This document shows, piece by piece, positions 7,500 to 14,452 of a stretch of DNA of 36,145 nt. A model generated the notes under the pieces. It was given only the letters and a program-made list of their open reading frames with translations, did not search any database and was not told the DNA's origin. The stretch is from Candidatus Zipacnadia bacterium. GTDB lineage: Bacteria > Armatimonadota > Zipacnadia > Zipacnadales > Zipacnadaceae. The stretch lies in contig JALGTU010000012.1 in NCBI GenBank assembly GCA_029821195.1, positions 1 to 36,145 on the forward strand, given 5' to 3'. A program made the translations under genes and the position numbers. Every line of letters starts with the position of its first letter. The stretch's first letter is position 1.

Positions 7500-7946
7500 T
7501 CACAGCCCGCCGTTGCGGCCCAGGCCGGAGACCAGTATTATCCCCACTACTATGCAGACTACGCCCAGCAGCTTCGTCCCGGTCATCTTCTCCCCCAACA
7601 GCAGTATCGCCAGCGCCACGGTGACCAGCGGGTAGGTGGCAGTCACTGGCACTACCTGGGAGGCCGGAGCGATCTTGAGCGCCCGGTAATACATAAACTG
7701 CCCGAAAACCTGGGACAGCAGCGACCCCGCGACCACCCACGCTACCGGCACCCAGCTGGCAGTGGCAATCTCCCCAAAAAGCCCGGCCGCTCCGCCCCAG
7801 ATGGAAATAACTGTGGCAGCAACCAGACTGCGCAGCAGCAGCAAGCCCTGAGCCGACAGGTCCCGCACGGCCAGCTTGTCACAGATGGTGCCACCGCCCC
7901 AGCTCATGACGGTCGCTAACGCGGAAAACAGTGCAGTGGGGTTCAC
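7500..7946 (-). CDS. EamA/DMT-family transporter, single-domain form
   Basis: The 148-residue protein is very hydrophobic, with about five membrane helices and one EamA domain (CDKLAVRDLS, GQFMYYRALKIAPASQVVPV, YPLVTVALAILLLGEKMTGTK, GVVCIVVGIILV). Drug/metabolite-superfamily members of this half size work as dimers and move small metabolites across the inner membrane; the substrate cannot be read from sequence. The start is a GTG at 7946 with GGAGGT nine bases upstream. It is the last gene of a minus-strand set after GHMP kinase, FGGY kinase and URO-D protein (47-base gap), so it could carry a related small molecule. That link is an inference. Confidence 0.85.
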   Translation of the reverse strand: MNPTALFSALATVMSWGGGTICDKLAVRDLSAQGLLLLRSLVAATVISIWGGAAGLFGEIATASWVPVAWVVAGSLLSQVFGQFMYYRALKIAPASQVVPVTATYPLVTVALAILLLGEKMTGTKLLGVVCIVVGIILVSGLGRNGGL

Positions 7947-7993
7947 TTGGGAAGTACCTCCGAATCGAATGCAGACGTTTGCGCCGGCCGACT

Positions 7994-9085
7994 TCAGTAA
8001 TTTCCGTGTTCGCGCAGCAGCTCCAGCGCGTAGCAGTAGGTCTCGAAGCGCACATCCGGCGGGATGGAGTGGTCGGAGTGGAATATGTACGGGATGCGCA
8101 TTTCTTTGAGCGTCTCGATCTTACCCACCACTTCTTCCCGCACCTTGTCTCTGTCATTGGTATTGAGGACGGTCACGTCAATATTACCCATATACGAAAT
8201 CTGGTTGCCGTACTCGTGCGCAAACTCAACCACATTGTTGCCCGCCTTGGCCTCCATCGCTTGCAGACAGTCAAAGCCCGCCTCGATAATGATGGGCACG
8301 GCCTGGCGCACGTCACCACAGGTATGTAGAATAACAGGGAGACCGTAGTCCTTGAAGAAACCGACCAGCTCCGTATAGTAGGGCAGAAACAGCTTCCGCA
8401 TTGTCTGGGGCGAGCACCATAGCCCATTGGTAAACCCCACATCCTCATAAATGAACATGCCGTCGGGCAGCCCGGCTTCATCGAACAGCGCCGCATAATG
8501 AGCCTTGAAGAATGCAAGGTAAACACTATTGAAGTCGTGGATCCAGTCCGGCTCAATGAGCAGCGCCGGCAGCCAAACCAGGTCGCCGAGCGTGGCACGC
8601 AGCAGCTCTACGAAGACCATGTTTCCATAGAAGGCAAACTTGCCCTTCTCGCGGACAACCGCCAGGTCCTCGCGAGTCTTGGCAGCGTCATAGCGGCTTC
8701 GGTCCAGCTCCAGGAGCGGCTCGCGGAACTCAGCCCACGTCTCCGGGCTGGTCACTGTGAAGCCGATATGCTGGGGTGTTCCCGACTTGTTTTTCCAGTA
8801 CTTGAGTATCGCGCCGCGGCCGTCTTTGCGGACGTACCACTCGTCGGTTTCCTCAAGTATCTCCTCGACTCCGGGGAACGGCACAGTGCCCAGCCAACCG
8901 CCCGCTCCCTGGAGGTCGAGATGGAAATAGTCCCCGGGCGCCTCGCCCTCGGGATAGCCTTCATTGACCCAGTAGTCGCGGATCGTCTCGCCCCAGAAGT
9001 GCTCGAACAGCCCCATCCGGTCGGGAATCTGCTTATTAAGCAGCATGGTTATTCGTTCGCGAGAGTTCACAATAGCCAATCCCAC
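7994..9085 (-). CDS. Uroporphyrinogen decarboxylase (URO-D) family protein, probably a methyltransferase-type member
   Basis: The 363-residue protein has the URO-D/MtaA-CmuA fold pattern: SRERITMLLNKQIPDR at the start, EPDWIHDFN, YEDVGFTNGLWCSP, LPVILHTCGDV (His254, Cys256), CLQAMEAKAGNN, ISYMGNIDV. The HxCG motif is a zinc/thiol-methyl-transfer feature of MtaA/CmuA-like members. The RQAGRYLPEY-type N-terminus of true HemE is absent, so haem synthesis is unlikely. Proteins of this kind often occur in sugar- or glycan-catabolic clusters, with unknown reactions. It lies 45 bases downstream of the FGGY kinase. The GTG start at 9085 has no clear SD; a second in-frame GTG lies five codons in. Confidence 0.85.
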   Translation of the reverse strand: MGLAIVNSRERITMLLNKQIPDRMGLFEHFWGETIRDYWVNEGYPEGEAPGDYFHLDLQGAGGWLGTVPFPGVEEILEETDEWYVRKDGRGAILKYWKNKSGTPQHIGFTVTSPETWAEFREPLLELDRSRYDAAKTREDLAVVREKGKFAFYGNMVFVELLRATLGDLVWLPALLIEPDWIHDFNSVYLAFFKAHYAALFDEAGLPDGMFIYEDVGFTNGLWCSPQTMRKLFLPYYTELVGFFKDYGLPVILHTCGDVRQAVPIIIEAGFDCLQAMEAKAGNNVVEFAHEYGNQISYMGNIDVTVLNTNDRDKVREEVVGKIETLKEMRIPYIFHSDHSIPPDVRFETYCYALELLREHGNY

Positions 9086-9130
9086 TAGGACATAGTTGTG
9101 ATCGCAGCAGACTGCCCGGAGATGTTGCTA

Positions 9131-10636
9131 CTACAACTGGTGTGCTATATCACGCACTGCTGGCCACAATTGCTTGTACAGCTCGAAACAGTGCGCGTAG
9201 CTTTCGTGCACCTGCACATCGGGTTCGTAGACAGTCCCCTCCCGGACGAGCTGCTCGACTGCGTCCGGGATCGAGCTGTAGACTCCCGCCGCTACGCCGC
9301 CCAGAATCGCACCCGCCTGGCAGCCACTCTCAGTGACGTTGATGGTCACCACCTCACGCCCAGTGATATCCGCCTTGAGCTGGAGCCAGTAGGAGCTCTT
9401 GGAGCCGCCGCCGGTGGCACGCAGGCGGCTGACTTCAATTCCGGCCTGCGCCAGCGATTCCAGATTCAGTCGCAACTCCAGGCAGAGGCCCTCGAGCAGG
9501 CCCTTGACGAAAGTCTTGCGGTCGGTGCCCAGCGTCATCCCCAGCATAGCGCCTTTGGCCTGGGCGTCCATATAGGGCGTGCCCGAACCGACAAAGTAGG
9601 GGACTACCAGTAGTCCGGTAGACCCGTCGGGCAAGCCTTCCAGGATTATCTCGTAAACGTCGCGGCCCTGGTCCTCGGCGCGCCGGCGGTCGGCTTCGGC
9701 GAAGTTATCCCGAAACCAGCGCAGCAGACTGCCGCTGGAATAGTTGAACGCGAGCGTGGCGTACATATCGCCGACCACGTGCGGATAGCAGCAGTAGCCG
9801 TGGCGGAGCATCGCCTCGCTGAGCACCGGCTGATCGAAGGCGACAGTAACGCACTCGACAGTGCCCATGCCGTCTACCGCCAGGCCCTCGGCGATGATCC
9901 CCGCACCCAGCGCGTTCATCGGCTGGTCGTGGCCGCCCGCCACGATCAGGCAGTCGGTGGTCAAACCGAGCTGCTCTGCCGCCCGAGCAGGCAGATGCCC
10001 CACTACTTCCCCGGGCCGGATAGGCTCGGCCAGAAGCGCCGGCGTGATGCCTGCCGCCTGAAGCATCGCCTCCGACCACTCGCGGTCCACCACGTCAAAG
10101 GCCATCGTCCGCCCCGCCAGGCTCCAGTCCAGTCGCGGCGGCAAGCCGAGCTTAAAGCAGATTACATCAGGCCACAGCAAGTACTTGTAGACATTAGCGT
10201 GGACTTCAGGCTCGTTATCGCGCAGCCACATCAACTTGGGCAAGGTGAAACTGGGATGAATGGGCATGCCCGTTATCTCGAAAATCCGACGCTCGCCGAC
10301 GATTCCAGCCAGCTCCTCGACCTGTTCCTGGGCGCGGCCATCGTACGAGAGGATACTGCCGTAGAGGAAGTTGGCGTGCTCGTCAACCGGCACGAAGGCC
10401 TCGCCCTGGGCGGATATGGACAGCGCCTCGACCGGGTCTCCCCCACTGCCCGCGGCAACTTGCGAGACCACCGCGACAAACGCCTCCCAGACCTGCCCGG
10501 GGTCGAGCTCGAACCTCCCCGGGGCCGGATGCTGCTCCGGATACTCCCGGTAGGCCTGGGCCATTATGTCCCCATCAGCATTAAACAGCACCACTTTGGT
10601 GCCAGTGCTACCGATATCAATACCCATAAGACTCAC
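9131..10636 (-). CDS. FGGY-family carbohydrate kinase (xylulokinase-like)
   Basis: FGGY kinases phosphorylate sugars or polyols with ATP. The protein shows the N-terminal phosphate-binding motif LMGIDIGSTGTKVVLF, SISAQGEAFVPVD, LWPDVICFKLGLP, DWSLAGRTMAFD, the catalytic-base region VAGGHDQPMNALGAG (Asp about residue 237), GTVECVTVAF, FNYSSGSLLRWF, GLLVVPYFVGSGTPYMD and the C-terminal ATGGGSKSSYWLQLKADITG. Length (501) is normal. I favour the GTG at 10636 because GGGTGA lies just upstream; an in-frame GTG at 10645 and an ATG at 10627 are alternatives. It starts 12 bases after the GHMP kinase stop and is surely co-transcribed. The sugar cannot be named; pairing with a GHMP kinase and a URO-D protein is not a standard pentose pathway. 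Confidence 0.92.
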   Translation of the reverse strand: MSLMGIDIGSTGTKVVLFNADGDIMAQAYREYPEQHPAPGRFELDPGQVWEAFVAVVSQVAAGSGGDPVEALSISAQGEAFVPVDEHANFLYGSILSYDGRAQEQVEELAGIVGERRIFEITGMPIHPSFTLPKLMWLRDNEPEVHANVYKYLLWPDVICFKLGLPPRLDWSLAGRTMAFDVVDREWSEAMLQAAGITPALLAEPIRPGEVVGHLPARAAEQLGLTTDCLIVAGGHDQPMNALGAGIIAEGLAVDGMGTVECVTVAFDQPVLSEAMLRHGYCCYPHVVGDMYATLAFNYSSGSLLRWFRDNFAEADRRRAEDQGRDVYEIILEGLPDGSTGLLVVPYFVGSGTPYMDAQAKGAMLGMTLGTDRKTFVKGLLEGLCLELRLNLESLAQAGIEVSRLRATGGGSKSSYWLQLKADITGREVVTINVTESGCQAGAILGGVAAGVYSSIPDAVEQLVREGTVYEPDVQVHESYAHCFELYKQLWPAVRDIAHQL

Positions 10637-10648
10637 AGTTATCACCCA

Positions 10649-11659
10649 CTAAGTCGTCGTGACCGTAAGTCCCTCTCGGTCTATAGTGTAGGGCAGGTGT
10701 TCGGCCCCGTTCGACTCCAGGGCAGCGATGACCGCCTGGGTCGCGCCGGGCGCAGCCAGCGTGATCATACAGCCGCCGCCGCCCGCCCCGCAGATCTTGC
10801 TGGCCCGCGCGCCCGCCTCCCGCGCCGCCGCCATCAACTGCTCAATCTGCGGAGTGCTGACGCCCTCGGCCAGTCGCCGGCGATTCTGCCACTCCTGGTC
10901 CAGCAGTTCAGCGAAGCGGTCCAGGTCCTCCGATTGGCAGGCCTCGCGCATCGCCAGCGCTGTCTGCTTGATCATCTTCATATTCTGCACCGTCGTGCCC
11001 TGATTCTCGATATACATCTTCATCATATTCCAGTTGCTGGTGCCGGAGAAGTGCGTCTCCCCGGTGAAGCTGAGTACGAGCAGCTCTTCGAGATCCCCCA
11101 TGAACTGCTCCGAGACCTCCAGCCGCTCAACCTCGTCGCCCTCTACCTCGAACCAGATGGCGTTAATGCCACCGTAGAGGGCGGCATAGTAGTCCTGGCG
11201 GCCGGTGGGGACACGGATGTTCTGGGCCTCCAGACAGGAACCGTATTGCACAATCTGCTCGTCGGTAAGGTCGGTGGCCTGGTTGAGCTCGCGCAGAGCG
11301 CCGCTCAGAGCGATGAGCAGCGATGAGGAAGCGCCCAGGCCACTGCCGTGGGGGGCGTCGTTGCGACTGTATACGTCCAGGCCCGTCGCGGGCCGATAAA
11401 AGTGGATGATGCGGGCCATCAAGTCGAGAGGGCCACCCAGCTCCAGCTCATCCACACTAGGGGCCGACTGCTCGGCACCGGTGTCCTCCGAGCGCAGGTG
11501 GATTTCGTCATCGGCCCGGGGAATCAGCCGCAGGTGGCTGCCGACGGATATGCCCATATTCACAGTAATGCCACCGTCTTCAAACAGGTAAAGCGGATAC
11601 AGGTCCAGAGTGCCTCCCGCCAGGTCAATACGAGAGGGGGCAAAAGCCTGAATCTCCAT
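10649..11659 (-). CDS. GHMP-family sugar kinase
   Basis: GHMP kinases phosphorylate small hydroxylated metabolites such as galactose, heptose phosphate or mevalonate. Motifs are present in order: motif 1 APSRIDLAGGTLDLYPLYLF (residues 7-26), motif 2 PHGSGLGASSSLLIALSGAL (103-122) with the ATP-binding Gly/Ser loop, PTGRQDYYAALYGGI, and motif 3 KICGAGGGGCMI (288-299). The ATG at 11659 is chosen because AAGGAG lies nine bases upstream; the open frame extends further but has no such signal. Length is 336 residues. The closest functional type by eye is HddA-like (D-glycero-D-manno-heptose 7-phosphate kinase), but that is weak. It heads the minus-strand set and has its own promoter, which diverges from that of the lipid A operon. 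Confidence 0.88.
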   Translation of the reverse strand: MEIQAFAPSRIDLAGGTLDLYPLYLFEDGGITVNMGISVGSHLRLIPRADDEIHLRSEDTGAEQSAPSVDELELGGPLDLMARIIHFYRPATGLDVYSRNDAPHGSGLGASSSLLIALSGALRELNQATDLTDEQIVQYGSCLEAQNIRVPTGRQDYYAALYGGINAIWFEVEGDEVERLEVSEQFMGDLEELLVLSFTGETHFSGTSNWNMMKMYIENQGTTVQNMKMIKQTALAMREACQSEDLDRFAELLDQEWQNRRRLAEGVSTPQIEQLMAAAREAGARASKICGAGGGGCMITLAAPGATQAVIAALESNGAEHLPYTIDREGLTVTTT

Positions 11660-11706
11660 GGGATAGCGCTCCTTGACGATGACGGAATACTGGACGGTCA
11701 CCCCCG

Positions 11707-11735
11707 ACTTTAGCCTGAAACCAGGGGCCTGTCAA
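11707..11735 (-). promoter_or_regulatory. Promoter of the GHMP kinase-FGGY kinase-URO-D-EamA set
   Basis: On the minus strand TTGACA (11735-11730) is followed after 17 bp by TAAAGT (11712-11707). The start would be near 11700, about 40 bases before the ATG at 11659. Confidence 0.6.
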
Positions 11736-11741
11736 GACGCA

Positions 11742-11768
11742 CCAACGCCCGCGTCCCGGGCTGGTTGG
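11742..11768. promoter_or_regulatory. Inverted repeat between divergent promoters, possible operator
   Basis: CCAACGCCCG (11742-11751) and CGGGCTGGTTGG (11757-11768) are inverted copies with a two-base bulge and a 5-base centre. The element sits between the -35 boxes of the two divergent promoters (11730-11735 on minus, 11783-11788 on plus), where one regulator could affect both. Confidence 0.4.
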
Positions 11769-11782
11769 CCTCCACGGCAGAT

Positions 11783-11811
11783 TTGACAGTAGCCTGGGGG
11801 GAGAGTATAAT
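11783..11811 (+). promoter_or_regulatory. Consensus sigma70-type promoter of the lipid A operon
   Basis: TTGACA (11783-11788), 17-bp spacer, TATAAT (11806-11811): an exact consensus. The start near 11818 gives a leader of about 125 bases before fabZ. The leader holds a possible hairpin CCGGG/CCCGG (about 11866-11885) and GC-rich palindromic CCGG steps near 11900, but no riboswitch I recognise. Confidence 0.75.
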
Positions 11812-11943
11812 CGTTACCGCTTTTACTGTAGGGCTGGACGCAAGACTTGCTGACATCCGGGCTGTCTGAGTTGGGATACACCCGGCTGGTATGGACCGGC
11901 GACCGGCCGGGCCTTGTCTGGACTGAAAGGGGACGCACAAGAG

Positions 11944-12399
11944 ATGGAGATGGACATTAAGTCTATCCTGAAAAGCCTGCCCCACCGCTATCCTTTTCTG
12001 CTCGTGGACCGGATATTGGAGATGGAGCGAGGCAAGCGGGCCGTGGGCATAAAGAATGTCACCGCTAACGAGCCTCAGTTCACCGGCCACTGGCCCGGGA
12101 ACCCGGTAATGCCCGGCGTTTTGATTGTGGAGGCGATGGCCCAAACCGCCGGCGTTGCGCTGCTATCGCGACACGGCACCGAAAACAACCAGGCGTTCTT
12201 CGGCGGACTTGACAACATGCGTTTCCGGCGGTTGGTAATTCCGGGCGATCAATTGGTCATCGAAGCGGAGATCGTCCGAAAAAAGGGAGCGATACACAAG
12301 GTCCACATCGTGGCCAGAGTCGAGGGTCAAGTGGCATGCGAGGGCGATTTCAGTTTTGCTCTAGTTGACGACTCACCACCCCTCGAACAAGACGCTTGA
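11944..12399 (+). CDS. fabZ: 3-hydroxyacyl-[acyl-carrier-protein] dehydratase FabZ
   Basis: FabZ removes water from 3-hydroxyacyl-ACP in fatty acid elongation. It competes with LpxA for 3-hydroxyacyl-ACP, which is why it is often found beside lpx genes. The 151-residue hot-dog-fold protein has LPHRYPFLLVDRILE, TANEPQFTGHWPGNPVMPGV with the catalytic His (about 49), LIVEAMAQTAG with the catalytic Glu (about 63), and FFGGLDNMRFRRLVIPGDQL. The ATG at 11944 follows AAAGGGGA (11926-11933); an ATG at 11950 is a close alternative. It is the first gene of the lipid A operon and is separated from lpxA by 17 bases. Confidence 0.95.
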   Translation: MEMDIKSILKSLPHRYPFLLVDRILEMERGKRAVGIKNVTANEPQFTGHWPGNPVMPGVLIVEAMAQTAGVALLSRHGTENNQAFFGGLDNMRFRRLVIPGDQLVIEAEIVRKKGAIHKVHIVARVEGQVACEGDFSFALVDDSPPLEQDA

Positions 12400-12416
12400 C
12401 GGCGGAGCCCACACTC

Positions 12417-13205
12417 ATGAACATCCACCCTACAGCGATAATTGACCCGCAGGCTGAACTGGGCGAGAATGTTATTGTAAAGCCCTACGCCATCATTGAG
12501 GCGGATGTCCAGATCGGTGATAACTGCATCATCGGTGCCTATGTAGTAATACGGGGCGGGACGCAACTGGGCGCAGGTACCGAAGTGCACACTGGGGCGG
12601 TACTGGGCGAGCCGCCCCAGGACATGAAGTACAGGGGCGAGCCCACGCACCTGAGCATCGGCGAGAATAACCACATTCGCGAGTTCGTGACGATGCACCG
12701 GGCCAGGGGGGAGGGCGAAAGCACGCGGATCGGCGACAATAACCTGCTGATGGCCTACTCCCACATCGGCCACAATGTCGTGGTGGGTAATGAGGTAATC
12801 ATGGCCAACAACGCCGGGGTCAGCGGCCATTGCGTGATCGAAGACTACGTCAACATCGGTGGCATGGTCGGGATCCACCAGTACCTGACCATCGGGACAA
12901 TGGCAATGGTCGCCGGCTTTTGTCGACTGGTACGCGATGTGCCCCCATATACCGTCGTGGAAGGCCTTCCCGCCCGGCCGCGGGGCATCAATGTGCGCGG
13001 CCTGCAGCGTCACGATATGTCAGCCGAACAGATCAGTGCTCTCAAGCGGGCCTACCGCCTGCTGTTTCGCAGCGAACTCAACACCAGCGACGCGATTGCG
13101 AAGCTGGTGCAAGAATCGGAGCCAACAGCGGAGGTAAAGCGGCTGATCGAGTTTATGCGGCGCATTGACCAGGGCTACAGCGGCCGCCAGGCTGACCCTC
13201 ACTGA
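12417..13205 (+). CDS. lpxA: Acyl-ACP-UDP-N-acetylglucosamine O-acyltransferase LpxA
   Basis: LpxA adds the 3-O-hydroxyacyl chain to UDP-GlcNAc, the first step of lipid A synthesis, in the cytoplasm. The 262-residue protein begins with left-handed beta-helix hexapeptide repeats (IHPTAIIDPQAELGENVIV, VQIGDNCIIGAYVVI). The catalytic His is in AYSHIGHN (His119, matching His125 of E. coli); NNAGVSGHCVIEDYVNIGGM and GIHQYLTIGTMAMV follow. The C-terminal helical part (RGINVRGLQRHDMSAEQ, ALKRAYRLLFRS) is complete. The ATG at 12417 has GGAG nine bases upstream; an upstream in-frame TTG overlaps the fabZ stop and is less likely. Confidence 0.96.
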   Translation: MNIHPTAIIDPQAELGENVIVKPYAIIEADVQIGDNCIIGAYVVIRGGTQLGAGTEVHTGAVLGEPPQDMKYRGEPTHLSIGENNHIREFVTMHRARGEGESTRIGDNNLLMAYSHIGHNVVVGNEVIMANNAGVSGHCVIEDYVNIGGMVGIHQYLTIGTMAMVAGFCRLVRDVPPYTVVEGLPARPRGINVRGLQRHDMSAEQISALKRAYRLLFRSELNTSDAIAKLVQESEPTAEVKRLIEFMRRIDQGYSGRQADPH

Positions 13206-13258
13206 CTCGTGTGCGACCGGCTTCCGCACTGCGCGGCTTTCCTCAAGGGCATCGGCCT

Positions 13259-14452
13259 ATGAACAACGAGTGGGAAGTATTCTTCGTAGCCGGCGAGCCC
13301 TCCGGGGACCTGCACGCGGCCAGCCTGGCTAGCGAACTGGCCCGGCTTGCCCCAGTCAAACTGACCGGCGCCGGCGGGAGCCGCATGCGTGAAGCTGGCG
13401 TCATTACCGACTTTGACAGCACCAACTGGGGGGCGATGGGGGTACCCGAGGCGATTCGCAAGCTGCCCCATCTGTTGCTCCAGCACAAGCGAATGGTCAA
13501 TCTCATAAGGCGGCGCTCACCCGCCTTGCTTATCCTGGTTGACTTCGGCGCTTTCAACGTGCGTCTGGCCCAAGCCGTGCGGCGGACTCGTCCCGAGCAG
13601 CGCATTATGTACTACTTCCCGCCCTCCTCGTGGCGGCGCCGACCGCGCGACTGGACCTTCCTGCACGAACTCGTTGACGTGGTAGCTACGCCCTTCAAGT
13701 GGTCCGCCCAGCAGCTTTCCGCCTCTGGGGTGTGCGCACACTGGGTAAGTCATCCGGTACTCGAACGCTTCAGCGGCCGGGAAGTTCCGGCTGAGTTTCG
13801 CCGCACGCAGGACCTACCGGAGGGGAAACCGGTAATCGGACTGATGCCGGGCAGCCGGAAGGTCGAGCGCGACTGCATCGGCCCGCAACTGCTGGGGGCG
13901 GCGCAACTATTGCGTGACAACCTGCCGGAAGCTCACTTCCTGTGGTCGGTGTGGAACGCCGAGCGGCCCAGCCGACTCGACCAGCGGGCCGCCGCAATCG
14001 AATACATAACGCCGCTCACCGACAGCCGGACTCTGATCCTGGCCTCGGACCTGGTGATAGCCGCCTCGGGCACTGCGACCCTGGAGTGCGCTGCCGCGGT
14101 GCGCCCGTTGATTATGGTCTACCGCGGCACCCGGGCAACGGCGCTCCAACACCGCTTGGTTGATCTGGGGACTGACTATTACGCGATGCCCAATATCATC
14201 GCCAACCAACCGGTCGTGCCGGAACTGATCCAGTACGACGTCAATCCGCAGCGACTTTGCCGGGAAGTGCTTGCGTTGTACACCGACCCATCGCGCTACC
14301 AGCAAATGAGGCAGGAATTGGCCGCAATCCGGGCGGAGCTGGGTGCCCCCGGTGCTTCGCGGCGTGCCGCCGAGCTGGCTGTGGCTGTGATGACCGGGGG
14401 GCGCGAACTATCGCCGGGCCGGCTTACCAGGCCAGGGGAGGGCGTACAGTGA
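13259..14452 (+). CDS. lpxB: Lipid-A-disaccharide synthase LpxB
   Basis: LpxB joins UDP-2,3-diacyl-GlcN and lipid X to form the lipid A disaccharide at the inner face of the inner membrane. The 397-residue protein has the GT19 features VFFVAGEPSGDLHAASLA, LTGAGGSRMREAGV, WGAMGVPEAI, ILVDFGAFNVRLA, KPVIGLMPGSRKVERD, AASGTATLECAAAVRPLIMV and MPNIIANQPVVPELIQ. The usual SPQVWAW-type stretch is replaced by FPPSSWRRRP, an unusual variant. AAGGG lies ten bases before the ATG. The stop codon overlaps the GTG start of the next gene by four bases (GTGA). A lipid-A-disaccharide-synthase-related protein is possible, but its place in the operon favours LpxB. Confidence 0.88.
   Translation: MNNEWEVFFVAGEPSGDLHAASLASELARLAPVKLTGAGGSRMREAGVITDFDSTNWGAMGVPEAIRKLPHLLLQHKRMVNLIRRRSPALLILVDFGAFNVRLAQAVRRTRPEQRIMYYFPPSSWRRRPRDWTFLHELVDVVATPFKWSAQQLSASGVCAHWVSHPVLERFSGREVPAEFRRTQDLPEGKPVIGLMPGSRKVERDCIGPQLLGAAQLLRDNLPEAHFLWSVWNAERPSRLDQRAAAIEYITPLTDSRTLILASDLVIAASGTATLECAAAVRPLIMVYRGTRATALQHRLVDLGTDYYAMPNIIANQPVVPELIQYDVNPQRLCREVLALYTDPSRYQQMRQELAAIRAELGAPGASRRAAELAVAVMTGGRELSPGRLTRPGEGVQ

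Noticed and set aside
7994-9085. Uroporphyrinogen decarboxylase HemE of haem synthesis
   Set aside because: The conserved N-terminal RQAGRYLPEY-type substrate motif is absent and HxCG of methyltransferase-type members is present.
9779-11326. 515-codon open frame on the plus strand
   Set aside because: It is antisense to the FGGY and GHMP kinases, both with unmistakable motifs; GC-rich codon use opens this opposite frame.
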